Part shown: piece by piece, positions 12,766 to 24,548 of the stretch | Layout of the letters: every line of letters starts with the position of its first letter | Position numbering within the stretch: position 1 is the first letter of the stretch | NCBI GenBank assembly: GCA_034440635.1 | Contig: JAOTON010000767.1 | Coordinates: 806,001 to 870,000 of the forward strand | Length of the DNA stretch: 64,000 bases | From: Lepas anatifera | Taxonomy: Eukaryota; Arthropoda; Thecostraca; Lepadidae | Direction of reading: 5' to 3' | Made by a program: the position numbers and the translations under genes | Notes under the pieces: model-generated | Databases searched by the model: none | What the model was told of the DNA's origin: nothing | What the model saw: only the letters and a program-made list of their open reading frames with translations

Positions 12766-14408
12766 ATCCGCCACTGCTTATTAAGTTTATTTAAGCAGGG
12801 AGTGCAAGGAGTCACGTGTCATGGTATCACCACAAAGAGGTTTATTCGGCTGGGAAAGAAATGGTGTGCAACGGTGGATCCTTTGGCCAGTGCTACCTAT
12901 GGTTAGAGGATGCATTAACTAGTGGGTAGATAGATAGACAGATGATAAACTTTTATTGGACGGAAACAATATGACAGGTATAACAAATAGATTGACGCAA
13001 AAGCCCGAAGGCTTAAGTGGTGGGGCCTCTCTTATCTCTCTCATAAGACACATCACTTTTACCGGACCTATCACACACATACACAGTAAGATTTGGACAC
13101 ACATAAAGAAACAACAAAACACAAGAAACCAAACAAGCAAACCAGTTCCTGACCACCATTTTGTTTTTTATTCGTCGCAAGTCGCAGCAGCGAGCGGGAC
13201 CCTACCGCACGGCCGCCACCCGGCCGTCCGACTGATATGAATATCTAATAGACAACGCGCCCGCCGCACGAGTAGAGGAGCCGAAACGAGACAGACTACC
13301 CTGCCACCACCGGGCATTCGCGCTGGTCTATAGCATGCGTACATAGCTATGGTATCTGTCTCGCATAGCAGCTACCAGTGCGCCGCCCGCAGCCACGCTA
13401 CGGCCGAACGGCGGGGTGAGGTTTCGAGCGGAAAACTTACTAGCATTGTGTATTACATTTAATTAAAGGTACACTGTTGTTGCTATGATATGCAACCTGT
13501 TGCGATGGCAAGATATGTCTTTCAACTAGCTTTTTGTCGAATTTCATCCACTTCCATCTATATTAACCATTCGAAATCCTGGTGTGAAGCAAAAATGAAC
13601 CGATAAAATTACCACCTTGAAATGTATTTTACGGCTGATAGCGCGGAAGCCGTAAGAGATAAGTGGGGGTATGAGTGAGAAAAATGACGGCAACGAAGTT
13701 TTCTATCCAGCCGTGTTAAGTTCAATACCGTAGCTATCACGGTCTGGAAACCAGGGGGCTGAGAATAAAAATTTTAAAAACTTATATTTTATTTTTGCCT
13801 CTAAAATAAAAAGTTTCAGTTTGAAAGTTTTTATCTCTAAATATATAATAAAGGAGGCTATTCTCTTTTATTATCTGAAATGGGAACAAATTTATCTTAA
13901 TTAGATCGGAAGATATAAGGGTTTGACTGATATTTTGGGAAATGCAGACCTTCGCAGAATGGGCCAAAAAGGACCCTTAAATTTCCGTTTTTGTTTTGTT
14001 TTTGTGTTTGTGCAGTACTGCACAAACCGGCCTTTAAATTGGTATTTGACTCAGAACCTGAACTGCTGTAGCTTCAGATATTTCGAGCCTGTAGTTTAGA
14101 CTATGAGTTTTATGCCAAATTTAGGGTGCAAAGTTTAAAAGCTAATTTGGAGCCTTAAATTTATGACTTTTTCTTTCAAACTTTTTGTGTGATCTACAAA
14201 TTTCCCTGATGTAAAAGGGTGCAAGTTTGAAGACTGTAGATGAATTAGGAAAAAATAGAAAAATAAAAGTTAAAAATCACATAATGCAAAATTCTGGGCA
14301 AAATTTTGAAAATTTTGAAAATTGACAACCGTGGTGCTTATTCATTTGGAAGTGCCTTCTATCCACAAAAGTTTTAGGTCTCTGATACCAGCGCTCAGAA
14401 CAGACAAC
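12766..14408. mobile_element. Dispersed repeat block B, copy 2
   Basis: Near-identical to 5881-7526 with scattered single-base changes and a three-base insertion in the CAA run near 13113. It completes the second composite unit. No coding capacity. Confidence 0.8.
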
Positions 14409-14549
14409 AACAGACGACGAGACCGGAAAAACTGTCAGAATAGAAGCCGTTTCTTACTTCGTTCGTCACCGGCTTCTGACGGACAACAGAGAACGAAAAA
14501 CTGTCAGTATAGAAGCCGTTTCTCACTTCGTTCGTCACCGGCTTCTGAC
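14409..14549. repeat. Two tandem copies of the hairpin module
   Basis: Two ~68-base copies in tandem, each with AAAACTGTCAGWATAGAAGC and ending CACCGGCTTCTGAC, as at 10075-10148. The repeat complex ends here. Confidence 0.65.
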
Positions 14550-16549
14550 ATGCGTGCTTAGTTCCAGGCCACCTCCGCCCAGCGAATCATGCCTAAGTAA
14601 TTTCTCCCGGCGGACAAATCCGGTGCAGACATTCTGAGTGCTCCGCGACAGCCGGCCCTCGAGGGTTGTCTGAGCCCCGCGCACGCCACTCGCTGCCGAT
14701 TCCAGCAGCTTCAGCCGGAAATTCCAGCCTGGCGTGCAGCGTGCAAAAACGCTCCAAAGGGACGGCAGGCACCAGCAACACGCGGACATGTTGAAGCTGG
14801 TGACGGCACTCATGGATCCAGCCGCTGGACTAAAATGGGCTCCGGCACGTGGCGACTTCACCAAACGAAACACTCCTCTTTCAATAAATTATTGTTCATA
14901 GCATTCTGTACCAGCTGGAAGTTTTTTTTGTATTTCCTGGACACAATGGCGTTGACATTTTAAGGATAATGAAAAACTATAGCCTCCGGCTTGATACATA
15001 AAAATAAGAACATAAGTTTATAAATTTCACGCACCAAGATTCATATAACTCCGGTTATTTTCCTGAGCAAGGCCGATCAGAGGGGGCGGCATCTCCAGTA
15101 TCCAAACGGGGCGACACAAACTGGGAGAACAGCACATGAAACTCGGAATTTTGACCAGATTCCCCGTTAAAAATTTCTTTCATTCAAAAGCGTTCTCCAC
15201 TCGTACTAATTGAAGGTAGAAAACCGTGGCCAATATAAATCCACTTAGGTCCCAACATACTGACTGTGCTAGAACACGATTCACTCGATACGATAAACAC
15301 GAATCATTAGTCACAATAATCAGCAATAAAAGCCCCAAAATCCAGCTCCAGGTTTTCTGTCGGTTTCAAAACATCAGAAAGTGCAAAGCATGGCCAGAAT
15401 AAACTACGGCGCCCTCCTAAACCAACTAATGCCGTTCACCGACCAAGCGCAGCCTCGCGCAGCCTGCAATTCATTCGAACAGCCACGCGCCCTGTTGCAC
15501 CAGGACAACGCCGTATCCACACTCCATGTGCAGCGCCCCGATGCAACAGTCCGGTCAGACCTCCGCACCATGCCGAACCGACCAAAACCGCCATGCGTTT
15601 TTTGGCCCGGCAATTGCTGCCCGTCTCTGGGGTGTGCGCTGTTTAATTAGGGTTTCTGTGTCCGGCGTACGCCTCGTCGGCCGAATACAGCGGCCAGCGA
15701 CTGAGAAACGACAGCGACGGCGGAGCGGGCGCCGACGGCGGGTACACAGCCCTATTACACATTGATCGGCCGCTGCGGTAAATGGTTCGGCTGTCTGGAG
15801 CCGCGGAAAACACGAATTGGGCGCGGTCCCGGCGGCGGACGGCAGAGCAAGGCGGCCACCATACACTAAGGTGATTACACGGCCGGTGCAGAAACGCCTG
15901 TAGAGGCGAAACGCGAGGCGAGGTGATGTGTTACATTTGTGGAAGTGTGAAGTCAGGGCGATAACGCTTCGTAGCTAGGGTAGTTTGCTTCGCAACGAAA
16001 ATGCCGATACCAATCAAGTGATCTAATGTTTCAGACCGAGAGGATGGCTAGGTAGACAAAATGTGGATTAAGAACTGACTGGTCGAATGTTGAAAAAAAC
16101 TAGGCGCAAAATAGCCTTATACAGAAATCCCAACATAGAGACTCACACTTCAAAAGATGTTGGAATAGGCATCCGTTGCTGCGTTTTCTTTGAGGTCTAT
16201 AAAAGAGAAATTGGGTCACATACAAGTAGCGAAACACGTTCAAAGCAGCGTTCCTCCGCAACTTTACGGTTCATCCGTTCTAGTATTGGAAATAATTTCC
16301 CCGGCTGCGGGCTAATGATAAAATTGGCCTTTGCAGTCGGACACATCGCGTGCTTGGTACAATCCGAACCTTTGAAGCCTGGGCCTGAGTTTTTTTGCCA
16401 AAGGTTTCGTGCTAACGTGTCAAAATTATGCCATTGACTGGTTTTCAGCCGTCCGAACTCCATAAGAGTAGGCGAACAACAGAAGTCAGCAAACGCATTG
16501 AATATGGTAGGCCGATAGCGCCCCGCCGCTCGTCACCAAAACTCACTCC
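14550..16549. other. No gene recognised; GC-rich patch at 15380-15900
   Basis: The longest open frames (about 100 codons, both strands) overlap each other and match no family I know. 15660-15900 is CpG-rich and might be regulatory, but I see no exon with paired splice sites that I can defend. Confidence 0.5.
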
Positions 16550-16553
16550 TTAA

Positions 16554-17567
16554 CACGCGCCCTGCTGGGGGGCGAAATTCGCCCGCCCCTCCTGGTTTTC
16601 CCCAGATGACGCGAAAACGAAGTGACGCAGAACAACGAAAATTCCAGCACCTTATCCCTGATGAATTTTACACATCTGACCAAATTTTTGAGTTAAGGTC
16701 ATGTCAGGTCAAGGAGCTATTCAAGGTCAAGTGACCCGACCTCAAAACCTAAAATCACGAGTTTGAAGCAGCGCCCAGGGAACATCAGCGAACCGATCAG
16801 TTTGAAACTTCCACAATATAATGTCATCAGGGTCTACAAATCTGCTATCTCGGAATTTTGATATTTCTGACCTAAGGTGGGGTCAATTTTTTTGGTCACC
16901 CCATTATGAGTCTACATATGGTGAAAAATAGAATGGGCTCGTTTTTAGTAAATACTGGATAGATAAAGCTGAAAATCCTCAAACCGTCTATTCTTACCAT
17001 GATCTTGACCATAAAGTTGAGTTTTTGAGCATCTGACCTCTCAAAGGTCATGTCCGGTAACGGGAGCATAGAGTGATTGTTTTGCCAATAACTCCTCACT
17101 GAATTGAGATAAAGCTCCCATTTTGCTTGCACTGTGCTTATATTGTCACGGGGAGTCAATTGATATGCAACATGGTCATACCAGGTCACTCTGTGACCCT
17201 GACCTAGCTCGAGGTCACGTCATTTTCACTATTTGACCTAGCAAGGTCATATTATACATCATTCGATTCGCCGCGATGAGAGAAATCCAATGATGCATAA
17301 AGGTTTTTTTCTAACTCTCCTGAGTACAGATCTAGACAGAGGAACGTACACCTCGCTGTTGTAAGCCTATGGAGCCTTCTTTGACCTGTGCTGACCTCAA
17401 TATTGATCTGACATAAAAATACTCCCTATAACTTCTATTCATCTCGTCAAGAGCTTTCGAACGCCGCCCGTAATTTTTCTTTAGCTTTCGTTGGAAATGA
17501 GATACGGAGGGGGCGAAAAACGCCCCCAGCGGGGCGCGTCATGCAAGGGACCCCAGCGGGGCGCGTG
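16554..17567. mobile_element. ~1.0 kb TTAA-flanked MITE-like element, rich in AGGTCA half-sites
   Basis: TTAA occurs at both ends (16550-16553 and 17568-17571). Terminal inverted repeats are visible: left CACGCGCCCTGCTGGGG, right (reverse complement) CACGCGCCCCGCTGGGG. The right end repeats the GGGGCGCGT motif twice. The interior holds about a dozen AGGTCA/TGACCT hexamers, some 5-10 bases apart. There is no transposase frame. A TTAA target site is used by piggyBac and Kolobok families, and I cannot choose between them. Confidence 0.8.
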
Positions 17568-17571
17568 TTAA

Positions 17572-19579
17572 ATTACCGGCGATGTCGGATACTGAAAAAC
17601 CATTCACAGAGGCGTGCGCGTGGCCAGACGACCGTTGGCGACAAAATACGACACCTTCTAATCGGCGGGTGTAGCAAAGCGATCAGCGCCGGCCCGCACC
17701 GGTCGATTATTCAATACTGACGTGGGCGGCCAGAAGCCGAGCATATCACCCGGAACAACTTCTTAGAACTGCTTAGTAGCGACAAGTGCGAAAGCAGTTC
17801 ACAACTACGACGCTTGGACACGGTGTTCCCTGCAATATAACCCGATCGGATATGGCTGTAACAGGAACTCAGGCAAGGTAACACGGCGTCCTGTTCACCT
17901 CCGCAATCACCTCACTAAAAACTATCTAGCATATTGCATTCTGTGCGAATGATTTAGCTCAGTCCGGGGATTATCCCTGCCGACAGCTAAGCGTCCTTAT
18001 TTCGCAATAAAAGCCATTTTGACTTTGCTTGCTTTTGGCAAGTTGATACAAGTTGATGATGATCTCACATGTACTTACACCACAGCACATATGTGCCTGA
18101 TATGCCACTTCAAAGAACAGCCGCAGCTTCAAAATAGCTCAGCTTTATGCATTTCCCACCCTGGTATTCAAAATATCGATCTATGAGCTGATTGCCACAC
18201 ACAGAAAGACCTTCCCAAGACGATGGCAACTGCATTATAAGCACATGTGGAAAAGTAAGACCCGAATAGGAAATGCGAAATTATGGATGCACCGATACTT
18301 CGGACACGTGCGAAAGACAAAGCGGTTAAGTAGGCCAAATAACAACAACCAGAAGTGGGTCAATCGATGTCCCAGGCCCGTGTTTGTCTTTGACCCGGCC
18401 AAAGCGGCCAATCCCGACCTACACCGCATTAACATGATAGACAGAGGGTCAATTGTGCCGCCGGGCGTAACCCGGGCGCAACCAGAAGTTCTGCCAGTTT
18501 TAGAGGACAATTTGGGGTCGCCGCCGGAAAAAGCCAGTTTCTCATATGAAGGGGACTGATTATCCCTTTCCTTTGAAGGTCTTTGAAGGCGCTCTCACAT
18601 ATGGTTCTCCTGTTCAGAACTTTCCCCGGATGCTGTATCTAAATTACCCATATTTGGAAAAAACATGACTATGCAGCCGGCTTTCCAAATTGCTTGCATG
18701 ATACAATATGACGATGACTGTATATTGCAGAGCATTGCATATACCGTCATTATTGCAAATGCTGCATCATTGCAGAGATTGTTATCCATCCTTATCCTTA
18801 CTGTCTTCTTCCAAGGTTTTCATTAATTCATATCCATTACAACGGTGCTTGAAATCACCATGTGTGGAAATGTTCGCAGAATAAAAGATAAAAACAGATT
18901 TTGGTCAGTCTCATTCAGGAAGCGACGGAGTAATATCAACAAAAATCTGAATGATCAGTAGTGACTTGATATTCCTACACAAGGGTCCGCCCAACTGAAC
19001 CGTAGCCGCTTGTCGCGGCGCGTTTCACACTTGGCCTTTCTTATACCCGAAACATCAAGCATCGTCATGTGGACCGCACGACGGTGTCATTCCATTGACA
19101 TTGTACAGTTAGTGGGCTTTCCGAGCGTTCCTATCCCAGTCGGTTCCAGAACAGAGCAGCACCCCTGGCGGCTCACACCAACGGAGGCCTACCCAACTAC
19201 TACATACCATCCCCAAGGACAGGTATGTCCGCATGCTTGCAACACAATACGGTCGCAGTCAAAACAACCAATCGTAACCTAACCGTCCAGTCCAATGGCG
19301 GGGCAGGCCGCTAGAAACCACAGCGAGCTACGCAGCTGAGAGGCGCCGGCGACAGCGGCGTGTCTGGGCGGCGTGTCTGGCCGGCGGGCGCCGGCGGGCG
19401 GCGTTCGGCCCGACCGGGATTGAATCAGCGACACGGGTCTCCTGAGGGAGGGTGGCCGCTGCTTCAGACCCCCGCGAGACCCGGGCTGATCAGGGGCCGG
19501 TCCTAGATTGAACGGCGGACGGCGCGCCCCGTCACAGCCCGGTCCGGGTCCCCTGACTCCACTAAAAACACGCCGCTGG
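17572..19579. other. No gene recognised
   Basis: Mixed-composition intergenic sequence. An open frame at 18245-18559 (+, 104 codons) has no recognisable domain and no flanking splice logic. 19320-19560 is GC-rich with GGCGTGTCTGG-type direct repeats. Confidence 0.5.
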
Positions 19580-19960
19580 CTCTGGACCTGTTCTAGAACA
19601 CGTCACTGACTGAACGTGTTCTTAAACACGCCACTGACTCTGGACGTGTTCTAGAACACGCCACTGGCTCTGAACGTGTTCTAAAACACGCCACTGGCTC
19701 TGGACGTGTTCTAGAACACGGTACTGGCTCTGGACGTGTTCCCTGACTGACGAGCTTCACTAAAACCACTCCTAGCTCTGGTTTTCTCCCCGACGGTGGA
19801 ACTTCACTAAAAAAACCCACCCCTGGCTCTGAACTTGTCACCTGACGGAGGAGCTGCACTAGAACCACCCCCATTTCTGGTCGTATCCCCGACGGTGGAA
19901 CTTAACTAAAACCACCCCCATTTCTGGTCTTTCCCCTGACCAAGGAGCTGCACTAAAAGC
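19580..19960. repeat. Two adjoining minisatellites; first carries TTCTAGAA palindromes
   Basis: 19580-19740 repeats a ~31-base unit of the type CACGCCACTGGCTCTGGACG plus TGTTCTAGAA. Some copies contain the perfect palindrome GTGTTCTAGAACAC. 19741-19960 repeats a longer unit with GGAGCTGCACTAAAACCACC and CCTGACGGTGG. Non-coding. Confidence 0.8.
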
Positions 19961-21688
19961 GCGAGCTTCTTGTGTGTGTGTGTGTTGGAGCTTTTGGGCG
20001 TTTTTAGCAGCTTGGCAATATCACGCCCAGCTTCTTTGTCTTTAGTGGGGGGGAGTAAAAATATGAATTAAAGATAGATTTACCATGTCCGTCATATCGG
20101 TTGCATAGGAAATGCAATCTGCAGCACCGAGAGCTTCTTCCTAAAGGCCAGTTGATCGTTGTCAAAGTGACGACACTGTCACAGGCGATCTGCAATTGCG
20201 AAACATTTATGAAGATTGGCGTAATCAAATCCAATGTTCTCACGTCAACAATGTTGACAGAAATGTTGTGAAACTGCACGCGCCGCAACAAGCGGCATCG
20301 GTACCTCATCTCTCTTGACACTTCCTTTACCTTCTTCCGTCACTTTCCTTTGTTACTTTACTCGGCCTGTGCTCATGTTTGATCTAAGGATTTTCGTGCG
20401 GCGCCTGCCGCTGGACTTAAACGCTGATGTCTTAATCTCCTGTCGTGCATTTTAACCATACTTATGTGTGTGTGTGTGCGCGCGCAAATACATGTCATGG
20501 CTACAAATGAGAATGATCCGTCCGACTGCACACGCTGCTTGTCCACGGGATGATGATGATTGGAGTTTCAGGGAACGTCAGCAGCTAAGGCCATATGCGG
20601 TTGTCCACGATGGTATCCCCTCCGAGACAAGACAGCCGGCTCACGGATCTATCTGATTACAGTATTCATGAGCCTGTGACTTTGCTATGGATCCTAACGC
20701 CCGAAACAATGATTCACAATTCCCAGTCCGCCGCCGCTGCATCATTTATCTCCATATCACATTATTAACCTTGCACAGCGCTGCAACAACGAGGGGGCGT
20801 TTCGCAGAGGCGCCAGAGGCCTACAAGGTCGGGATAACTAAGCCATCAGCCGGCACCCAGTCCAAGCACGCTCAAACCCAAATGCGGCTGCCGGTGCCGG
20901 CTCAGTACAGCATTCTCAGCCCAGCTCAGACGCCCGCTCGCTGATGTCATAAGCCACCCCATACTTACACCCATGGACGTGATCCATTAAACTATTATGG
21001 GTGCCATTTCCGGTGGAGCCGCGGTGACACGGTCGCCCAACAGGCCATCACAGGTCAGACTGGCCACCACAAGTGGGTCGCCACTTCCCTATCGATTACA
21101 CAAAGCTTTAGTTAGGCGCACTTCAGGCTACTGCAGAGACCTTTCGGGTCTGGATTGGGTTCATTCGGGTGTCTGATGTCGCTTCCGAGGGCAGGCTTGG
21201 TTTGGTGTCGGATGAACCAGCTTGCTGGCAGTGCGGCAAACCAACTGACGCCGTAACAAAACGTCCCAATAAATGTGTATACACGTCAGGTAAATGGCCA
21301 TTTCCCTTTGCGAGAAATCACCGTCATTGAGGTTCTGCGTACCCGATTCAGCCCTCGACAATGACACAAGCTTCCAACACAAAAATCCAACTTCCAGATT
21401 CAACAGGTGCGCGTGGCTTACATTCATAAAAACAATCAGCTGTCTCATCTTTGAAGCCTCTCGGTGAGCACACTTATAGGGCACAATATGGCTTTGGAAT
21501 GCGTGAGCCTCCCGACTCCAATGATTAAAAATGACGCAGACGGCGACGGCAACAATGGAAACGGCAACGACGACGACGACGACGACGACGACGACAACTA
21601 TGACAACTATAACGACAACAACGACGACGACGATGATATCATATATAAGACGCCTCTAAATATAAAAAGTGGAATGCTAACTGCAAGC
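19961..21688. other. No gene recognised; simple repeats (TG)n and (GAC)n
   Basis: Short (TG)n runs at about 19970-19984 and 20465-20480, and a (GAC)n/(GAY)n tract at about 21536-21640. The open frame over the GAC tract is low-complexity Asp/Asn and not supported as a gene. Confidence 0.55.
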
Positions 21689-21985
21689 AGGGGCGGACGC
21701 AGACTCGAGTTTGGGGGAGGAGGGGAAAACCCATGTCTGTCGCTCCTCCTGGGCGGGGGGGCGTGCCATTTGGGTGCTCGACAGACCTAGTATAAGACTT
21801 CCTATCCCACTACATGATCGCTCTCCTGGGGGGAGTGGGGAGCGAAGATTTAATTGCTCGACAGACCTAGTGTAAACACCCTTTTTCAAAAACAATTATC
21901 CGGTCTTTGGGGGCAAGATAATTTGGCCCCCCTTCCAGCGCTTTGGGGGGGGCATAGCCGGAATCCCCCCTGCGTCCGCCAATGC
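21689..21985. mobile_element. ~300-bp MITE-like element with GGCGGACGCAG ends
   Basis: The left end GGGGCGGACGCAG is mirrored by CTGCGTCCGCC at the right end. G- and C-runs lie next to both ends, and an internal direct repeat (TGCTCGACAGACCTAGT) occurs twice. No coding capacity. This type of end is common in non-autonomous DNA elements of invertebrates. Confidence 0.6.
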
Positions 21986-22204
21986 CTGCAAGTTCGGTTC
22001 GTGTATTCCCCAGCGTCTGCAGCGCTCCAAGAACAACAGCACTTTTCGAGCAGAAAAGAAAGAAAACATGCATGACCCTAAATCGGCTCTTGGAAACAAA
22101 ACAGTTTCGAGCCGCCAACGCGGGACAAAGAGCTTTCAAAATGGCGTATTTAATATGCGGTCTCAGTGTCAGCAGAGCAGCAGTGAGTGCCTTGTTCTTC
22201 TTAA

Positions 22205-22653
22205 GGGAATGTGGCACCTTGGTCGAATCCTGGAATTTAGTGTAATTAGGCGTACTCTTAGCCGAAAATAATGAAACCACTCATGACTTCTCTGGAAAAT
22301 GTACAATAAGCTCAATATTTTGATTTTTCAAATACTCCTCTAGGAAAAGAAATAAATATCTGCCTGTGGATGATGTCATGATCTGGCAACCACTACCATA
22401 CTCGAAAAGCTTCAAGGGCTACGATTGGCTGATTCTCATCGTGACGTCAGCATATGTCGTCACACCAACAGCCGTGAAAACTGTGGCCTGCTGCTGGGGG
22501 TACATGAGGGGTACATTGCAGGTAGGTTTTAGTTTTTTTCTACGGAAATCTCGAGTTTCAAGACAAATGATATATTGAGTACCGGATTTTCCGACTTCCT
22601 TTACAACTTGGCTATCTCAGTTAAAATCACGTTATGAAGGTGCCACCTTCCAT
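22205..22653. mobile_element. ~450-bp TTAA MITE, copy 1
   Basis: TTAA at 22201-22204 and 22654-22657. Left end GGGAATGTGGCACCTTGG, right end (reverse complement) ATGGAAGGTGGCACCTTC. About 80-90% similar by eye to 41669-42117, including CGTGACGTCAGCATATGTCG and the run TTGGCTATCTCAGTTAAAAT. No coding capacity. Confidence 0.85.
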
Positions 22654-22657
22654 TTAA

Positions 22658-24392
22658 GTTGTATATCATCGATTGTGCGATACCCAGAGAGTTCAATGGA
22701 TATTTTTCAGACATGCAGCTGCCACCATTGTGGCCCGAGAAACACACACAAAGTCCATAACTGAAAGCAAACATCTTCAGGCGGACCATACAACGAGAAT
22801 AACCTCGGACAGGACTGGGCCTCTTCCAGAAATACCGGTTTCGCGCAGTGCAAACATCGTTCCCCGAAATCAGCTCGAAAACAACTTGGAAAGAGAAAGT
22901 GGGCAACAAAGCACAGAAACGCCATCATCTGAGACCACCTTCACATCTGACAGAGAAAAACAGCCCAAAATCAAGCGGAACATGAAGCAGGCAGCAGAGC
23001 CGGGTGAATGGGACGTTAGGAACCTCCCGACTCGGTAACGGCACGAGAACGAGTGTCGGAACTGGGCCCGCCGGTACCAGCCGACCATCTCAGAGCGCGC
23101 AGCTCCAGAATGGCCCAAATAACCGAGGCGCAACTCCGCCCGGCGTCCGGTGTCGCTACTGAAACTGCATCACGAAGCGGCGGCGGCGGCGGACGCTACG
23201 GAACGGTTAATTCTGACGCGGCCGCGTGTGGCGGGCCGGTATTATGTGACGGCGGCGGCGGCTGTGCCGATGTCGTGAGGAAAGCACCAGTTGCAGAGCC
23301 TCGTCGATCGACCTAGCTATCCGACCGCTGAATAATTCATCAGCTGTCGCGCTCGACGTGGCGGACCCCACGCCAAGGCGACACGCCATACCGCGCAACA
23401 TGGTTCCGCCGTCAGGCAAGCGGAATGGAGCAGGCGGCGGAAACAGCAGCCGTCGCACAACTGACTCGTGTCCTGCCACACGATTCTCGTCAGATCGAGT
23501 CACACACCAGTAGAAAGTGGAAACGCCAACTCATGCCTGCTTCTTAGAACTCCTTCGAAGCTGAACCCAAGCGCTAACTTTGCTAACGAGGCCAAACAAG
23601 TTTGGAGTTTGCAAAGAGGAGTTCTGGGTAGGGCGGCAGGTGACTCCCTCCCGCTCATTCACGGCCAGAACAAAGTCAACGAGGTAATACCAGTCGAACC
23701 ATTTCTTCTATTATTCAACGGGAAGCCCGCACAGCACCATCGTCTAAATCTAGTGCCACCGGCTTCCGGCGAATCAAAACCAACCAGGTGTGGTCTCGGC
23801 CAGCCAAATGCAAAACCACGCAACAAAATCTCACACTTCAGGTTGAAAGCAGAAGCAGCAGGTGCCGTTTCCGGCGGCACCAGGTCGATGTCGTCTCCAC
23901 ACCACACTGGGGAGTGTCCGGGGGCGAGGGGGGTGGGTCCGTGCCCGGGGGCGAGTCTGCCGGCCGTCTGATCTGGGCCAGCACAGCCCCGCCAGACACG
24001 CCTAATGCGGGTAACAGGCGCGCCTGAGGCGTCGCAGAGGCGCCGGGCGGCCGGCATCGGCCGGGCCCGGCACGTCTCTGCGGCGGCCGTCCGTCTTACC
24101 CACTGTCGGCACACGACGGCCGGGGGCCGCCCCCGCTGTCATGGGGACAGGCACCGCTGTCAGACATGCCCGGCGGACGTTTGTCACTTCACGGGACTGC
24201 TCGCTGCTGACGAGTCAGTTCTGGCTCTTTGTTCGAGGGCGGGTTATCGCGGAGTCTGTTGAAATCGCAGCATTCATGAACGGGGGGTGTGATAGTATGA
24301 CACAGCGTGGCGCCAGAACCACAAGATGCACGATGAGTCATACTACGCGTCTCAATTGCTTCGAGACAGTATTCTCAAATAAAATCAGCCGC
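22658..24392. other. No gene recognised; GC/CpG-rich at 23030-23500 and 23850-24200
   Basis: Several overlapping open frames of 80-170 codons on both strands, which is expected in GC-rich DNA. None has a recognisable motif or a convincing exon boundary. The CpG density would fit a promoter or first exon of an unseen gene, but this is speculation. Confidence 0.45.
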
Positions 24393-24548
24393 TATCATAG
24401 GCGGATCCAGGATCTCCAATGCGGGCGAGACATATGATCGGGGGAATCTAGACGAGACGGGCGGGGGGAGGCGTGACCATTTCACGGGGTGCCTAGTGTC
24501 AATATGGGGGGAAGTGCTCGCTGCCCCTCCTGGATTTGCGTATGGCGA
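24393..24548. mobile_element. ~150-bp MITE-like element with GGATCCAGGA ends
   Basis: Left end ATAGGCGGATCCAGGATC, right end CCTCCTGGATTTGCGTAT, which are imperfect inverted repeats of each other. A G-rich body. Same end type as the element near 63470 and a solo end near 27080-27105 (GGCTGGATCTGCCACTGGG). Confidence 0.55.

Noticed and set aside
18245..18559. 104-codon open frame on the plus strand
   Set aside because: No recognisable domain, no splice context, and an overlapping frame on the other strand. Random frames of this length are expected in 64 kb.
23468..24114. 167-codon (plus) and 151-codon (minus) overlapping open frames
   Set aside because: Both are open because the region is GC-rich. 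Neither shows a motif or homology that I recognise.
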